DNA of 64,000 bases from Aureibacter tunicatorum (lineage in GTDB: Bacteria > Bacteroidota > Bacteroidia > Cytophagales > Cyclobacteriaceae): NCBI RefSeq assembly GCF_036492635.1, contig NZ_AP025307.1:62001-126000 (forward strand). The letters run 5' to 3'. The notes beneath the pieces are model-generated. The model saw nothing but the letters and a program-made list of their open reading frames with translations. It did not search any database and was not told where the DNA came from. The translations under genes were made by a program, and so were the position numbers. Below are positions 9,645-18,427 of this stretch, in pieces. Positions within the stretch are counted from its first letter, which is position 1. Each line of letters starts with the position of its first letter.

Positions 9645-10823
9645 TTAAAAATTTCTTCCTGTCAGCACTGCTTTGCCATACCTTCTTTCCGGCGATCGTT
9701 GGGCTTGATCATCCGTGCAAGGCCCGTATGGAATATCCCTCTTTTGAAACTCCAACTTCAGCAATGGCTCTATTATATCGAATCCAATAACAACGTTATC
9801 GACATACAAAGCGTCGATAATCGCATCGGAAACGATATTGGAAATATTAGCTCCCGTTAATTGAAAGTTCTTCGCCAACTTCTCCTTTAGGCCTTCCTCA
9901 AAAGAGAAACCTTCAGGCAGTGAATTGTCCCATAATTGAAGCCGTTCCTGATAATCAGGAAATTTAAAAGTAATTTTTCTTCTGATTCTTCTCAAAAAAG
10001 CTTTATCAAGCGTTTGACGCATATCTCTAATATTTGTCGCAAGTATAATTAATCCCTCAAAATCCTCAATACGCTGAAGCAAATAGGCTGTTTCCTGATT
10101 TGCGAATCTGTCTTTAGAGTCCTTGACTTCAGTCCTTTTTCCAAAAATTGAATCCGCTTCGTCAAAGAACAAAATACACTCCTTGCCGGAAAATCGATCA
10201 AACACTTTCTCGAGATTTTTCTCTGTTTCACCAATGTATTTGGAGACCATTTTAGACAGGTTGACAGAATATGTGGGCATTCCGTATTTCTTGCCTATAG
10301 TCTTGGCTGTAATCGACTTTCCGGTTCCTGGTTCTCCGTCAAATATTACCACATAACTTTCCCTGATTACTTTTTTCAAAGAAGGACTTGATTTTATTTT
10401 CTTGTGAACTTCCAAAAATTTGAAAACATCCTTAAGCTCTTTTTTAGTTGACTCAGTCAACACCACATCTTCAAAATCAAGCTTCGTAGAACTGTATTTT
10501 GCGGGGAAATTCACTCCTGTATCAAGCTTAGGCTTTTCACCTCCATAGAGATATCTTAAAAAATCATTGGAAAGATAAAAAGAATCATTTTGCCTCCCAT
10601 ATTTGCTTTCCTTCAACTCTAGAATATCATGAAGCCATAACGGATTATTGCTATTGGTTAAGTTGATAAACTGCTCGACAATATTCTGTTCTTCATTCCC
10701 GCACATCAAAAAAATCAAAGTTCTAAGAGTTGGAGCGAACTTACCAGTTTCCGTTTTTTCAGAACCGGACCTGCTGTCTACAAGCAATTTTTCCAATTTG
10801 TCAGTATACAAACTATAGACCAC
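9645..10823 (-). CDS. AAA+ ATPase of the injection-system/CDC48-like type
   Basis: A 392-aa protein with a ~110-residue N-terminal region and one AAA+ module: Walker A GEPGTGKS (163-170, K169), Walker B CILFFDEAD (216-224), sensor-1 N264 in LATNIRD, and arginine-finger candidates around 278-282 in FLRRIRRK. All catalytic residues look intact. Single-module AAA+ ATPases of this style accompany extracellular contractile injection systems (Afp15/Pvc15 type), where they act late in assembly. Similar ATPases also occur alone. It starts 5 bp after the 68-aa gene and precedes the LysM giant, so the three are probably one transcript. No sheath, tube or baseplate genes are in this window. Confidence 0.8.
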   Translation of the reverse strand: MVYSLYTDKLEKLLVDSRSGSEKTETGKFAPTLRTLIFLMCGNEEQNIVEQFINLTNSNNPLWLHDILELKESKYGRQNDSFYLSNDFLRYLYGGEKPKLDTGVNFPAKYSSTKLDFEDVVLTESTKKELKDVFKFLEVHKKIKSSPSLKKVIRESYVVIFDGEPGTGKSITAKTIGKKYGMPTYSVNLSKMVSKYIGETEKNLEKVFDRFSGKECILFFDEADSIFGKRTEVKDSKDRFANQETAYLLQRIEDFEGLIILATNIRDMRQTLDKAFLRRIRRKITFKFPDYQERLQLWDNSLPEGFSFEEGLKEKLAKNFQLTGANISNIVSDAIIDALYVDNVVIGFDIIEPLLKLEFQKRDIPYGPCTDDQAQRSPERRYGKAVLTGRNF

Positions 10824-10828
10824 CGATA

Positions 10829-11035
10829 CTATATAATCGACAGAATATCCTCGGATGACAAATTATATTGCAAAGCCATATTCCCAAGCCTACTCTGCTC
10901 TTCCAGCTCTAATTGGATAATATCTGTCCAATAAAGATCTGTATCGGTTTCAATTCTAGCATAAATTAATTGTTCCAAAAGAGCAATGCCCTCCAATAAG
11001 TTTCCAATCTCTTTTTTCACTATATTATAATCCAT
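10829..11035 (-). CDS. Small acidic helical protein, first gene of the AAA operon
   Basis: A 68-aa protein, predicted mostly helical, without cysteines or a signal peptide. Its stop lies 5 bp before the ATPase start, so tight coupling is likely. The size and position suggest an ATPase adaptor or chaperone, but I recognise no family. It heads the minus-strand operon; any promoter must lie in the A+T-rich region upstream of 11035. Confidence 0.65.
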   Translation of the reverse strand: MDYNIVKKEIGNLLEGIALLEQLIYARIETDTDLYWTDIIQLELEEQSRLGNMALQYNLSSEDILSII

Positions 11036-11482
11036 ATCAAAATCAGTTTCTATACAAAGTCTTAATACAATACTATTTGAGTTAGTCTTATACTTTTTTT
11101 ATTTCGACCAACTCAACCTAATATTGCGAATTACATGGATTAAATATACTATTTCCTTTTTATCATTAGGCTAAATTTCACTTAATAATGATAAAAAAAT
11201 AATAAAATTGCGTATTTAGAATAAAAACTAAGAGCACAGGTAAGCCAACTAAAAGAGTTGCCATAATTCAAAGAATGATATAATTTCATCAATTAAAATT
11301 TTAACTATTTGTAAAAAATATTCCATATACCAACTGCATTGCTTATTAAAATTTTATATCGAAAAAATATATAATCTATAAAAACATATAAATAAAACTT
11401 CATCAAGTTTTCAATATAAATCTGATGATTCGTTGCAATAAATTAAAATTTCATTTTACTTTGCCATTCAAAGTACTTTAAA
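11036..11482. other. A+T-rich divergent intergenic region
   Basis: This 447-bp stretch lies between the divergently transcribed AAA operon and the Coq4-like gene. I see no coding potential, RNA gene or long repeat. Its only recognisable element is the candidate promoter at 11433-11463 facing right. A promoter for the leftward operon is expected but I cannot point to one. Confidence 0.6.
11433..11463 (+). promoter_or_regulatory. Candidate Bacteroidota-type promoter for the Coq4-like gene
   Basis: TTG at 11433-11435 and TTACTTTG at 11456-11463 are separated by 20 bp. This is close to the -33 TTTG / -7 TANNTTTG consensus of the Bacteroidota primary sigma factor. Transcription would start near 11470, just before the ATG at 11483. 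The match is imperfect at one -7 position. Confidence 0.4.
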
Positions 11483-11941
11483 ATGAGAGATAAAATAATC
11501 AATTTCCTTTTTGAAATAAGCAATGAGAGTTACCGAAAACTTAAAAACAATAAGCCATGGAACCTTACAAAACCTGATTTATTAGCATTTCCAAAAAATA
11601 GTTTGGGAAAACAACTAGGCTTATTTCTAGACAAAAACAATTTTGAGCTATTGAAAAAATCTGAACGACACGATATTTACCATATTTTGACTGGATATGA
11701 CACAAATATTTTGGATGAAATAAAACTTCAATTCTATCTCTTTGGCAATGGGAAAAAATCTATATACCTATTTTGGGTATTGATTGCCGGCACTATGCTT
11801 TATCCAGATAAACTCTATAAATTTAGCATCGCCTACAAGAATGGGAAATCAGCGCTTCCTTTTCACAACCTGCCATTCCTTGACTTGCTCAGAGTTGACT
11901 TCGATTCTATACGCCATAAGTATAAAATCAAGCTTCATTAA
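11483..11941 (+). CDS. Coq4-like protein with intact HDxxHx11E motif
   Basis: A 152-aa protein carrying HDIYHILTGY followed by Glu, giving exactly HDxxH-x11-E (about residues 63-79), the metal-binding signature of the ubiquinone-biosynthesis protein COQ4. It has no signal peptide or clear membrane helix. Bacteroidota generally use menaquinone, so a role in ubiquinone assembly is unlikely and another lipid or small-molecule role is more plausible. It is convergent with the DUF1801 gene. Family membership rests on this motif and on size (COQ4 is usually longer). Confidence 0.6.
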   Translation: MRDKIINFLFEISNESYRKLKNNKPWNLTKPDLLAFPKNSLGKQLGLFLDKNNFELLKKSERHDIYHILTGYDTNILDEIKLQFYLFGNGKKSIYLFWVLIAGTMLYPDKLYKFSIAYKNGKSALPFHNLPFLDLLRVDFDSIRHKYKIKLH

Positions 11942-11960
11942 CTTATTAATATATAATCCA

Positions 11961-12389
11961 TCAAATTCCGAATGTCTCCAAATGCTTAACATCATGGTAA
12001 ACCAAAGCTGCCTTTATGCACATTTTCAATTCATTGACAGGAACATTATGGTTCAATGGGAATACTATTGCCCTTTTTCCCTCATATTGGAATAAATTTC
12101 CAAATATCAGCTGAAAAGTCACGACCAGACGGCTAGTGCATTGAAAATACATTGCATATTGATCAGGTGCTTTTTCTTTCCAATCAATTCTCAATGTGCT
12201 TCCTCTTTTAGTAATAAAACTCGGCTCTCCCCATTTAAGTGTCTCCTCTAAAAAATCTATCTCTATCGACTCCTCAGCTACCTCAATCACCAACCGCCTT
12301 AAATAATTCATTTTCACTTGAACATGCTCAGGGTATTGAGCGAACTTGTCATTCACCAAAGGGTTAGAAATATGCGTAAAATGTTTCAT
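11961..12389 (-). CDS. DUF1801 (YdhG-like) protein
   Basis: A 142-aa soluble protein of the DUF1801/YdhG type: an N-terminal helix preceding a YPEHVQVKMNYLRRLV-like segment, a central TLKWGEPSFI block typical of the family, and a beta-rich C-terminus. Members adopt a YdhG fold and their biochemical role is poorly defined. It lies 25 bp downstream of the 486-aa gene on the same strand and could share its transcript. Confidence 0.75.
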   Translation of the reverse strand: MKHFTHISNPLVNDKFAQYPEHVQVKMNYLRRLVIEVAEESIEIDFLEETLKWGEPSFITKRGSTLRIDWKEKAPDQYAMYFQCTSRLVVTFQLIFGNLFQYEGKRAIVFPLNHNVPVNELKMCIKAALVYHDVKHLETFGI

Positions 12390-12414
12390 ACCTTAAATTT
12401 AAATGATAAAATAA

Positions 12415-13875
12415 TCAAGACTCTGCAGCCAATAATGGATGATCTTCACCAAACTTATAATCATGTCCCTGATTAAGTTCATGGATATAAACATACCACT
12501 TTTTAAGGTTATCAGCTAGTTCAACTACATCTGCGCTGCTCCCAAACCCTCTCATCTCAAATATAGGCAAATCACCTTCTCTATCATGATCAGTATGTTC
12601 ATGCATGCTTCCCAAAGAAAATAATCGCCAAGCCCTTCCCTTATTCGGGTAATGTTTTTTCGTTAACAAATCCCTACCTTCGGGAATGCTTTTCAACCAT
12701 TCACCGCTCGTCAACTGACTCATCACATATGTAGGAGTATCGTACATCAACCGATTGGCATAAGTTCCTTTGCTGAAAAAAGGATTTTCAAGCGAAAAAT
12801 GTCGAATTCTAGAATCGAAACCTTCAATTCCAGTGACTTCTTCAAAGTCCTTCCAATCCTTTCTTTCAACACCAAATACTTCCTCATCAGTCAATATAGC
12901 AATCAGATTTTTCCATTCTTGGCAGCCTTCCTTAGTAAACCAAGTAAACTCTTCTTCAGGCAACAATTGAAACATCTTTGCAAAATCCGTTCTTGCCATA
13001 ACCTTTGTGAATGCTTTTGGATATTGCTGTATAGCTCTTGAACCTGCGATTAGATAGTAGACAACTAAATTAAAAAAGCCCCGAAAATCATCACTCAGAT
13101 CTTCTAACCCATCAGTATCTTTTAAATATCTGCTTAATGCAAGTTGGCTCACCATACTCGCTTTACCGATCGTCTTAGTACTGTAAGAATAAGCTTTTGC
13201 ATTGGATTGTCCAGTAAACACTCTACCCGCATGTTTCCGAGCTTGCTCGTCTCTGGACTCATCATCATATCCAACACCAATATCTCGCAAAAAATGAAAC
13301 AATTTACTCATTCGAACTCCCATAGTGCTTTGGGGTCGAATAGTAATATTATCAGAAAAGGAATATTGCATAGTAACTGCCATTGGCATCAATAATTGTC
13401 CCAAGCCGGCTTTTTCCAAGCAAGCCAAATGAGACCTCGGTCTGTCATGCACTTTATCATCTGCGTATTGTTGTCTTAGAACTTCCACAAACAATTTCAA
13501 TTCTTGAAAAAAAGTCATCATTTCTGCAAAACCTTCTTCATCCTCGCTAAAGGGTTCGCTAACGATCTCCATGCAAGAATAGGAATCATCGACATCTTCT
13601 CCCTCCAGCATAAATCGATTATTTTTAAGAATCTTTCTGCCTTTTCCCAATCTACGGGAATTTTTATAGAAAAAATCATACTTGTCATATGCTTCTTGAC
13701 TTAAAGCTTCAGCAACATACCAGTTGCAAAACTCCACCTCAAATCCAACAGCTCTTTGAACAACATGATTACTTGAGAAATCAGTATTTAGTGGCTCTCT
13801 TAACTTGCCTTTGCGAATATTTCTAGAAGCTTTTGCTTTAGTCGCCTTGTTTCTTTCTGAGAAATTTGCCAGCAC
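12415..13875 (-). CDS. Tagged protein with amidoligase-like motifs, candidate effector
   Basis: A 486-aa protein with a basic, disordered leader of ~36 residues ending in a VVQRAV segment (38-43). This resembles, less strictly, the PPVQ tag of the 1000-aa and 697-aa proteins. GFEVEF (44-49) and a downstream MEIVSEP block follow, the pair of motifs seen near the start of amidoligase/glutamate-cysteine-ligase-like enzymes (GvEiEf ... EIvSpP); a late EMRGFG segment could be the third family block. Such enzymes join carboxylates to amines. There is no signal peptide. The family call is tentative; the short coupling of leader to catalytic motif suggests a secreted or injected enzyme. Confidence 0.45.
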   Translation of the reverse strand: MLANFSERNKATKAKASRNIRKGKLREPLNTDFSSNHVVQRAVGFEVEFCNWYVAEALSQEAYDKYDFFYKNSRRLGKGRKILKNNRFMLEGEDVDDSYSCMEIVSEPFSEDEEGFAEMMTFFQELKLFVEVLRQQYADDKVHDRPRSHLACLEKAGLGQLLMPMAVTMQYSFSDNITIRPQSTMGVRMSKLFHFLRDIGVGYDDESRDEQARKHAGRVFTGQSNAKAYSYSTKTIGKASMVSQLALSRYLKDTDGLEDLSDDFRGFFNLVVYYLIAGSRAIQQYPKAFTKVMARTDFAKMFQLLPEEEFTWFTKEGCQEWKNLIAILTDEEVFGVERKDWKDFEEVTGIEGFDSRIRHFSLENPFFSKGTYANRLMYDTPTYVMSQLTSGEWLKSIPEGRDLLTKKHYPNKGRAWRLFSLGSMHEHTDHDREGDLPIFEMRGFGSSADVVELADNLKKWYVYIHELNQGHDYKFGEDHPLLAAES

Positions 13876-13995
13876 AGTTTTTTGTGTTCTATTTAAATAG
13901 CAAATAACAATGAATATATATTGTCAACTCGCAATGAGACACTTCGTTTGGAGAAGGGATATAAATTAAAAAGTAATATGAAAGCTATGAAAAAA

Positions 13996-14436
13996 TCAAC
14001 CTAGCTTTTTTAATAAATCAAATAATAATGCCACATCGTCTTCTTTCAAATTCAAAGACTGAAGCGGACACAATACCGAGTCTCCTTTATCATGGATCAA
14101 ACTTCCTTCTTCAGTTAATCGTATGTAAACAACTCTTTGATCTTTTTTGCTTCGAATTTTCTCGATCAAGCCATTTGACATCAACTTATTCAATGCTCTT
14201 GATATATTTGGACTATCCTCGACCATTAAATCCTTGACCTGATTTACTGTCAAAGAACCATTTTCACTATGAGACAATTCATGCAAAATATGCAACTGCA
14301 ATGTCGAAACTCCCAAAGGCTTTAGAACTTTATCAAAACGTGATTGATATTCTTGAGCGGTGCACATTAACAAGCCTAAAGCCTTCAGCTCTTTGCTCAT
14401 CGAAGAATTCTTAATTATCAAACTTTTATTCGCCAT
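13996..14436 (-). CDS. MarR-family transcriptional regulator
   Basis: A 146-aa winged-helix regulator with MarR hallmarks: an N-terminal dimerisation helix, the recognition region DSPNISRALNKLMSNGLIEK, and the wing DQRVVYIRLTEEG. It sits 47 bp downstream of the phosphatidylserine decarboxylase gene and upstream of the 486-aa gene, all on the minus strand. MarR proteins commonly repress neighbouring genes in response to small ligands; the ligand is unknown. Confidence 0.9.
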   Translation of the reverse strand: MANKSLIIKNSSMSKELKALGLLMCTAQEYQSRFDKVLKPLGVSTLQLHILHELSHSENGSLTVNQVKDLMVEDSPNISRALNKLMSNGLIEKIRSKKDQRVVYIRLTEEGSLIHDKGDSVLCPLQSLNLKEDDVALLFDLLKKLG

Positions 14437-14483
14437 CCGCAGATCATTTAAGGTTCAAAATCAGTGAAACTTGCAATAAAATC

Positions 14484-15452
14484 CTAACAAGTATCCCCTA
14501 TCCGTTGTCCCATTTGAATCTTAGTCTCATACCCTTGTTCAGTATTGTTCAAAAACTCTTTCTCAATGCAGACCTTACCTTTCTCGAACAACATCAACAA
14601 TGTAGAGCCTCCAAAAGCAAAATACCCTTTCTCTTGTCCCTTAGCCACTTCATCATTCACATTGTATGTCTGAATAATGCTTCCAACCATCGTGGCTCCG
14701 ATCTCGCTTATCATTACGTCTCCGTATTCCTTAGTCTCAAGCGTGCTAATCGTCCTATGATTGCGACAAAATATTTCCAAACTCCTTCTCAGTGCCAGCG
14801 GAGATACTGAGTAATAGTGTCCTTTGATGCTTTCCGTCTCTGAAATGATTCCATCAGCTGGAAAATGAAATCTATGATAATCCGTTGGAGCCAATCTTAC
14901 AATTACCATAGCGCCATCTCTGTATTTGTCAGCGAGTTCTTTGTTGCATAAAAATGAATCCACAGAAAACTCGCAGCCCTTGATACAAAATTTATCGACA
15001 TCGGAAAGCGATTGAAACGCTAGAATTTTTCCATCTGCTGGCGAAACAAGCCCTTTTTCTATTTCTCTCTTTTCCGGAACTATTTTTCTATAGAAGAAAT
15101 CGTTGAAATTTTTATAAAGCTTTTGCTCATACTCGGACATGTCGAGTTTATATTTTTCAATAAAATCGTAAGCATGCTTTTTCGAAAACTTGCTATCCAT
15201 GAACTTACCTACAATCTGGGTAATAAGCTTCCTTTTCAACAACAGATTCAAAGATGCTTTTCCCACCACAGTACCATAAAGCCAATTCATGATCTTGCCT
15301 GCAGGTACTATTTCTTCATGTATTAATTCGGAACCTTTTTCCCTGTAATATATAGCGTTCATTTTGGTAGTTTTAGGTTTCATGGTCGAAATTCTGGTAA
15401 TTAACCTCAAAAATGGCTTCGCGAACACCGACATTCTATTGAACGCGCTCAA
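14484..15452 (-). CDS. psd: Phosphatidylserine decarboxylase proenzyme
   Basis: A pyruvoyl-dependent enzyme that makes phosphatidylethanolamine at the inner membrane. The self-cleavage site is a GST tripeptide (FGGST, Ser near residue 283) about 40 residues from the C-terminus, where the beta/alpha chain junction is expected. Other family blocks are SPADGKI and the LAPTDYHRFHFP segment. The open frame allows a start at 15452, but the ATGs at 15383 or 15362 fit the usual family length and begin closer to conserved sequence; I cannot decide between them. Confidence 0.93.
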   Translation of the reverse strand: MSAFNRMSVFAKPFLRLITRISTMKPKTTKMNAIYYREKGSELIHEEIVPAGKIMNWLYGTVVGKASLNLLLKRKLITQIVGKFMDSKFSKKHAYDFIEKYKLDMSEYEQKLYKNFNDFFYRKIVPEKREIEKGLVSPADGKILAFQSLSDVDKFCIKGCEFSVDSFLCNKELADKYRDGAMVIVRLAPTDYHRFHFPADGIISETESIKGHYYSVSPLALRRSLEIFCRNHRTISTLETKEYGDVMISEIGATMVGSIIQTYNVNDEVAKGQEKGYFAFGGSTLLMLFEKGKVCIEKEFLNNTEQGYETKIQMGQRIGDTC

Positions 15453-15520
15453 TTTTGAAATATTGGAGCCGCAAAGTATGAATCCGCAAATATATTATCC
15501 TTGTTAATATATTCCTAGGA

Positions 15521-15562
15521 AAATAAAAAAAATAGCCATCGCTTTTACGACGGCTTATTCTA
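15521..15562 (-). terminator. Rho-independent terminator after the 15567-16031 gene
   Basis: Read on the minus strand, AATAAGCCGTCG and CGATGGCTATT form an imperfect stem with a short loop, followed by a run of eight T. It lies 5-45 bp past the stop at 15567. Confidence 0.65.
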
Positions 15563-15566
15563 TTCG

Positions 15567-16031
15567 CTAAGCTTCAGATTCCTGATATTTCTCCAAAATC
15601 CACTTCTCAGCTTGTTCTACGCTAACAAATTTATTAGCGACACCCCCATTCACGGCCTCATCTTCATAATACTTATCAACAGACAATTCAGCGAATAAAT
15701 TTTCAGGGATCACATGCGTTTCGAACAACACGCCAAACTCCTTAACCTTGGGAGATAATCTAGCGGCATACTCCACACCACCCTGAGGAACTATGGACTG
15801 CTTTGTCGAATCGCTAATGTAAGCTATAACATCATAATCCCTGCATGCGTTGAAGATCTCATCACAGCATCTTTTAAAATCTTCCAATTTCATGAAACCA
15901 ACCCATGTTTGGTGAAGAATTTTCGTTTTCTCATTATATTCTAACAAGAAATTTTTAGTCTTATAACACTCTATCATATTCATTAAAAAGTTAGGTAAGT
16001 CGAAGATAAAGTGAAATGTCGACTGTTTCAA
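15567..16031 (-). CDS. SpoIIAA/STAS-like hypothetical protein
   Basis: The frame opens at 16031, but the conserved-looking part starts at the ATG at 15983 or 15977. The remaining ~137 aa begin with a beta-hairpin followed by a WVGFMKLEDFKRCCDEI helix, with a later FVSVEQAEKWIL segment near the C-terminus. This layout is typical of small Bacteroidota STAS/SpoIIAA-like proteins of unknown function. There is no signal peptide. It seems to be a single-gene unit with its own terminator. Confidence 0.5.
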   Translation of the reverse strand: MKQSTFHFIFDLPNFLMNMIECYKTKNFLLEYNEKTKILHQTWVGFMKLEDFKRCCDEIFNACRDYDVIAYISDSTKQSIVPQGGVEYAARLSPKVKEFGVLFETHVIPENLFAELSVDKYYEDEAVNGGVANKFVSVEQAEKWILEKYQESEA

Positions 16032-16159
16032 TCAAGAAATGATAATGACTATGATTAATCCATATTAAGTCAATAAAAAATATTTATTACTTAATATTAT
16101 TCAAAAAAAAAGATATTTTTTATTTTATAAATAAAATAAAAAATAAAAATATAAACATT

Positions 16160-16957
16160 TTAATGCCTGAAATATGGATTATTGTTTAGATTAAGCTCCA
16201 AATCAAGCTTTTTCACCATATAATTTTTAGAAAAAAAGTGATTCGCTTCGTTCAAATATTGCTTTGCTTGCACTACCTCGCCTATTTCCTTATACAATTC
16301 CACCAAGGACATATAAGCTTGCTCTGTTCCCCAGGTTGGTCTGTTATTCACTCTCGGAGAGGATTTATGGCTTAATTCTATTGCTTGAAGCAAGCTCTTC
16401 TCCACCAAAAGATTCTTATCTGAAAACAACTGAATTTTAGACTCTTGATATTGAGCCTTCACTAAAAAATATCTGACATTTTGATCGTCAAGCTCAAAGG
16501 CTCTCTGAAGGCTGGACTCAATAGCGTCATAAGAAAATGGAATAAGGTATATGTCTTCATACTGCAGTTTCAAAACCCTAAAAGCAGCCATCAATATATA
16601 ATCATCAGCATGTTTATAAGGTATTTTTTCCAATATGTCTATTCCCTTCTCTAAATGCTTCTCAACCTTCGAATCATTGTTTTGATCATCTTTCAAAAAC
16701 TCTGCTTTCTTGTAAATGGCGTAAGCTTGCCAATAATTGAAAGCGTAATTAAGCGAATGCTTTCTGAACGAGCCAAGAGAATGAGAAATACTGTCCAAAT
16801 CCACACTATTGCCATTTCTCTGCATCTTGGCTACAGCTGTTTCGATTTTTTGTTCAATTTCCCATAACGGATCCAAATTATCCTTAACATTGCTATTTTG
16901 GGCTATAGCGCCAAAACAGCTTAAAAATATCAAAAAAGTAAAAAATATTAACTTCAT
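16160..16957 (-). CDS. Exported TPR-like helical protein
   Basis: A 265-aa protein with a Sec signal peptide ending near GAIAQ (residue 20). The rest is a run of amphipathic helices with TPR-like spacing, including SLVELYKEIGEVVQAKQYLNEA near the C-terminus, which suggests a protein-binding scaffold in the periplasm. I recognise no specific family. It is flanked by A+T-rich intergenic DNA on both sides, so probably monocistronic. Confidence 0.6.
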   Translation of the reverse strand: MKLIFFTFLIFLSCFGAIAQNSNVKDNLDPLWEIEQKIETAVAKMQRNGNSVDLDSISHSLGSFRKHSLNYAFNYWQAYAIYKKAEFLKDDQNNDSKVEKHLEKGIDILEKIPYKHADDYILMAAFRVLKLQYEDIYLIPFSYDAIESSLQRAFELDDQNVRYFLVKAQYQESKIQLFSDKNLLVEKSLLQAIELSHKSSPRVNNRPTWGTEQAYMSLVELYKEIGEVVQAKQYLNEANHFFSKNYMVKKLDLELNLNNNPYFRH

Positions 16958-17302
16958 TTTTATATAAATATCGCTTTATATTTAAGTGAGTATTTATACA
17001 GCTTTGTAATCAAAATTTTAATTTATTTATAAATAAATATACAAATCAACTTTAACCAAATGTATTGGTAGAGTTTTTGATCACATATTATGTTTATTCT
17101 ATTTACTTTTTTGTCAGTCGATTAAAATTTGAAATATATTTTGGGTTCATTCAAATGATTTTAATCAGCGTATTTGCTATATTTTTTGATCATATTTAAA
17201 ACATGACAACCACTTAATTAAATATTATCAAATTATTTTCATATTAATTAATCATTTTCAGTAAATGTTTAATATATTTGAATATATTTTTTATAATAAA
17301 TA
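16958..17302. other. A+T-rich divergent intergenic region
   Basis: A 345-bp gap between the TPR-like gene (leftward) and the M48 peptidase gene (rightward). No coding sequence, RNA or repeat is apparent. TATATTTG at 17274-17281 matches the Bacteroidota -7 consensus and lies 22 bp before the M48 ATG, but I see no -33 element at the right distance. Confidence 0.5.
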
Positions 17303-18421
17303 ATGAAAGATTTTTACGACGCGATCGGCTTGAATGACAAGCTTGAACCCAATAGATATTCTGGAAATATACATGTCAAACGAAATAAACTTGTGTTTTC
17401 CACCGAAAGCCACCTTATAGAACTTCCACTCAAAGATTTGAAAATCAACTTTGGAGGGACCGGCAATAGATTAATATACTTTTCACATGTCGATTGGCCT
17501 GACTGGCATTTTCATACTAGCGACAGCGATATCCTCAACGATCCCAATTTAGCCAATAATGATTTTGTTCAAGAACAAGTGAAAGCCATACATAAGACTT
17601 TCAACATAAGGAAAAGTATTATCTACGGTTTGCCTACGCTTGCGATATTTTTGGTTTTAAGTATTTTTCTATTCAAAGGTTTAATCATCGAGAAAGTCGC
17701 TAAGTCCGTGCCTTTTAAATATGAAAAAATGCTTAGCGAGCATTTGGTCGATATAGCAACTTATTCACAAGAAATAGTCAAAGACGACAGCCTTAATCAT
17801 AAGTTTGACAATCGAATTCAATCTCTAGTAAAACATACAGAAGAAGGTTTTCAATTTGAATTCCATATGGTAATTAACGAAGAGGTGAATGCCTTCGCTT
17901 TGCCTGGTGGAACAGTCATCATCAATACTGGACTATTGGAACATGCGGAAAGTTGGGAGGAAGTGCTCGGAGTAATGGCTCATGAGATTTCCCATGTTAC
18001 TGAAAGACATCACATAAGAAGCATGTTAAATCAAATTGGAATTTTCGATTTATTGGCGATATACTTGGGAGATGAATCTTTGCTGGTCAACTCGATATTT
18101 CATTATGCCGACAACCTTGAAACGCTTAGTTATTCTAGAGATTTTGAAAGCGAAGCCGACAATAACGGGTTGAATTTGCTCTTAACAGCTAATATCAATC
18201 CTGATGGCATGATCCAGTTCTTCAACTCACTGGGAAATTCAGAAATACAGTCTTTAAAAATACTCGATTTCTTAAGCACTCACCCAAACTCAACAGAAAG
18301 ATCCAACACATTGGCTATGAGTTTGGAAAACCACACAGCAAATAAAAAACAAGACTTCGCAAATCAACCAGACTATTCAATTTTTAAAAATATTCTTCAA
18401 GATTATTTATCATCAAATTAA
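17303..18421 (+). CDS. Membrane-anchored M48-family zinc metallopeptidase
   Basis: A 372-aa protein with an N-terminal ~100-residue domain, one membrane segment (about 109-130) and an M48 peptidase domain. The zinc site is HEISH (227-231) with the downstream ligand motif ESEAD (282-286), both intact. M48 enzymes of this type act in envelope quality control. The stop is 6 bp before the first AIM24 gene, so it heads a four-gene operon (17303-20488). Its N-terminal domain is unfamiliar and could be a sensing domain. Confidence 0.85.
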   Translation: MKDFYDAIGLNDKLEPNRYSGNIHVKRNKLVFSTESHLIELPLKDLKINFGGTGNRLIYFSHVDWPDWHFHTSDSDILNDPNLANNDFVQEQVKAIHKTFNIRKSIIYGLPTLAIFLVLSIFLFKGLIIEKVAKSVPFKYEKMLSEHLVDIATYSQEIVKDDSLNHKFDNRIQSLVKHTEEGFQFEFHMVINEEVNAFALPGGTVIINTGLLEHAESWEEVLGVMAHEISHVTERHHIRSMLNQIGIFDLLAIYLGDESLLVNSIFHYADNLETLSYSRDFESEADNNGLNLLLTANINPDGMIQFFNSLGNSEIQSLKILDFLSTHPNSTERSNTLAMSLENHTANKKQDFANQPDYSIFKNILQDYLSSN

Positions 18422-18427
18422 TCAATC

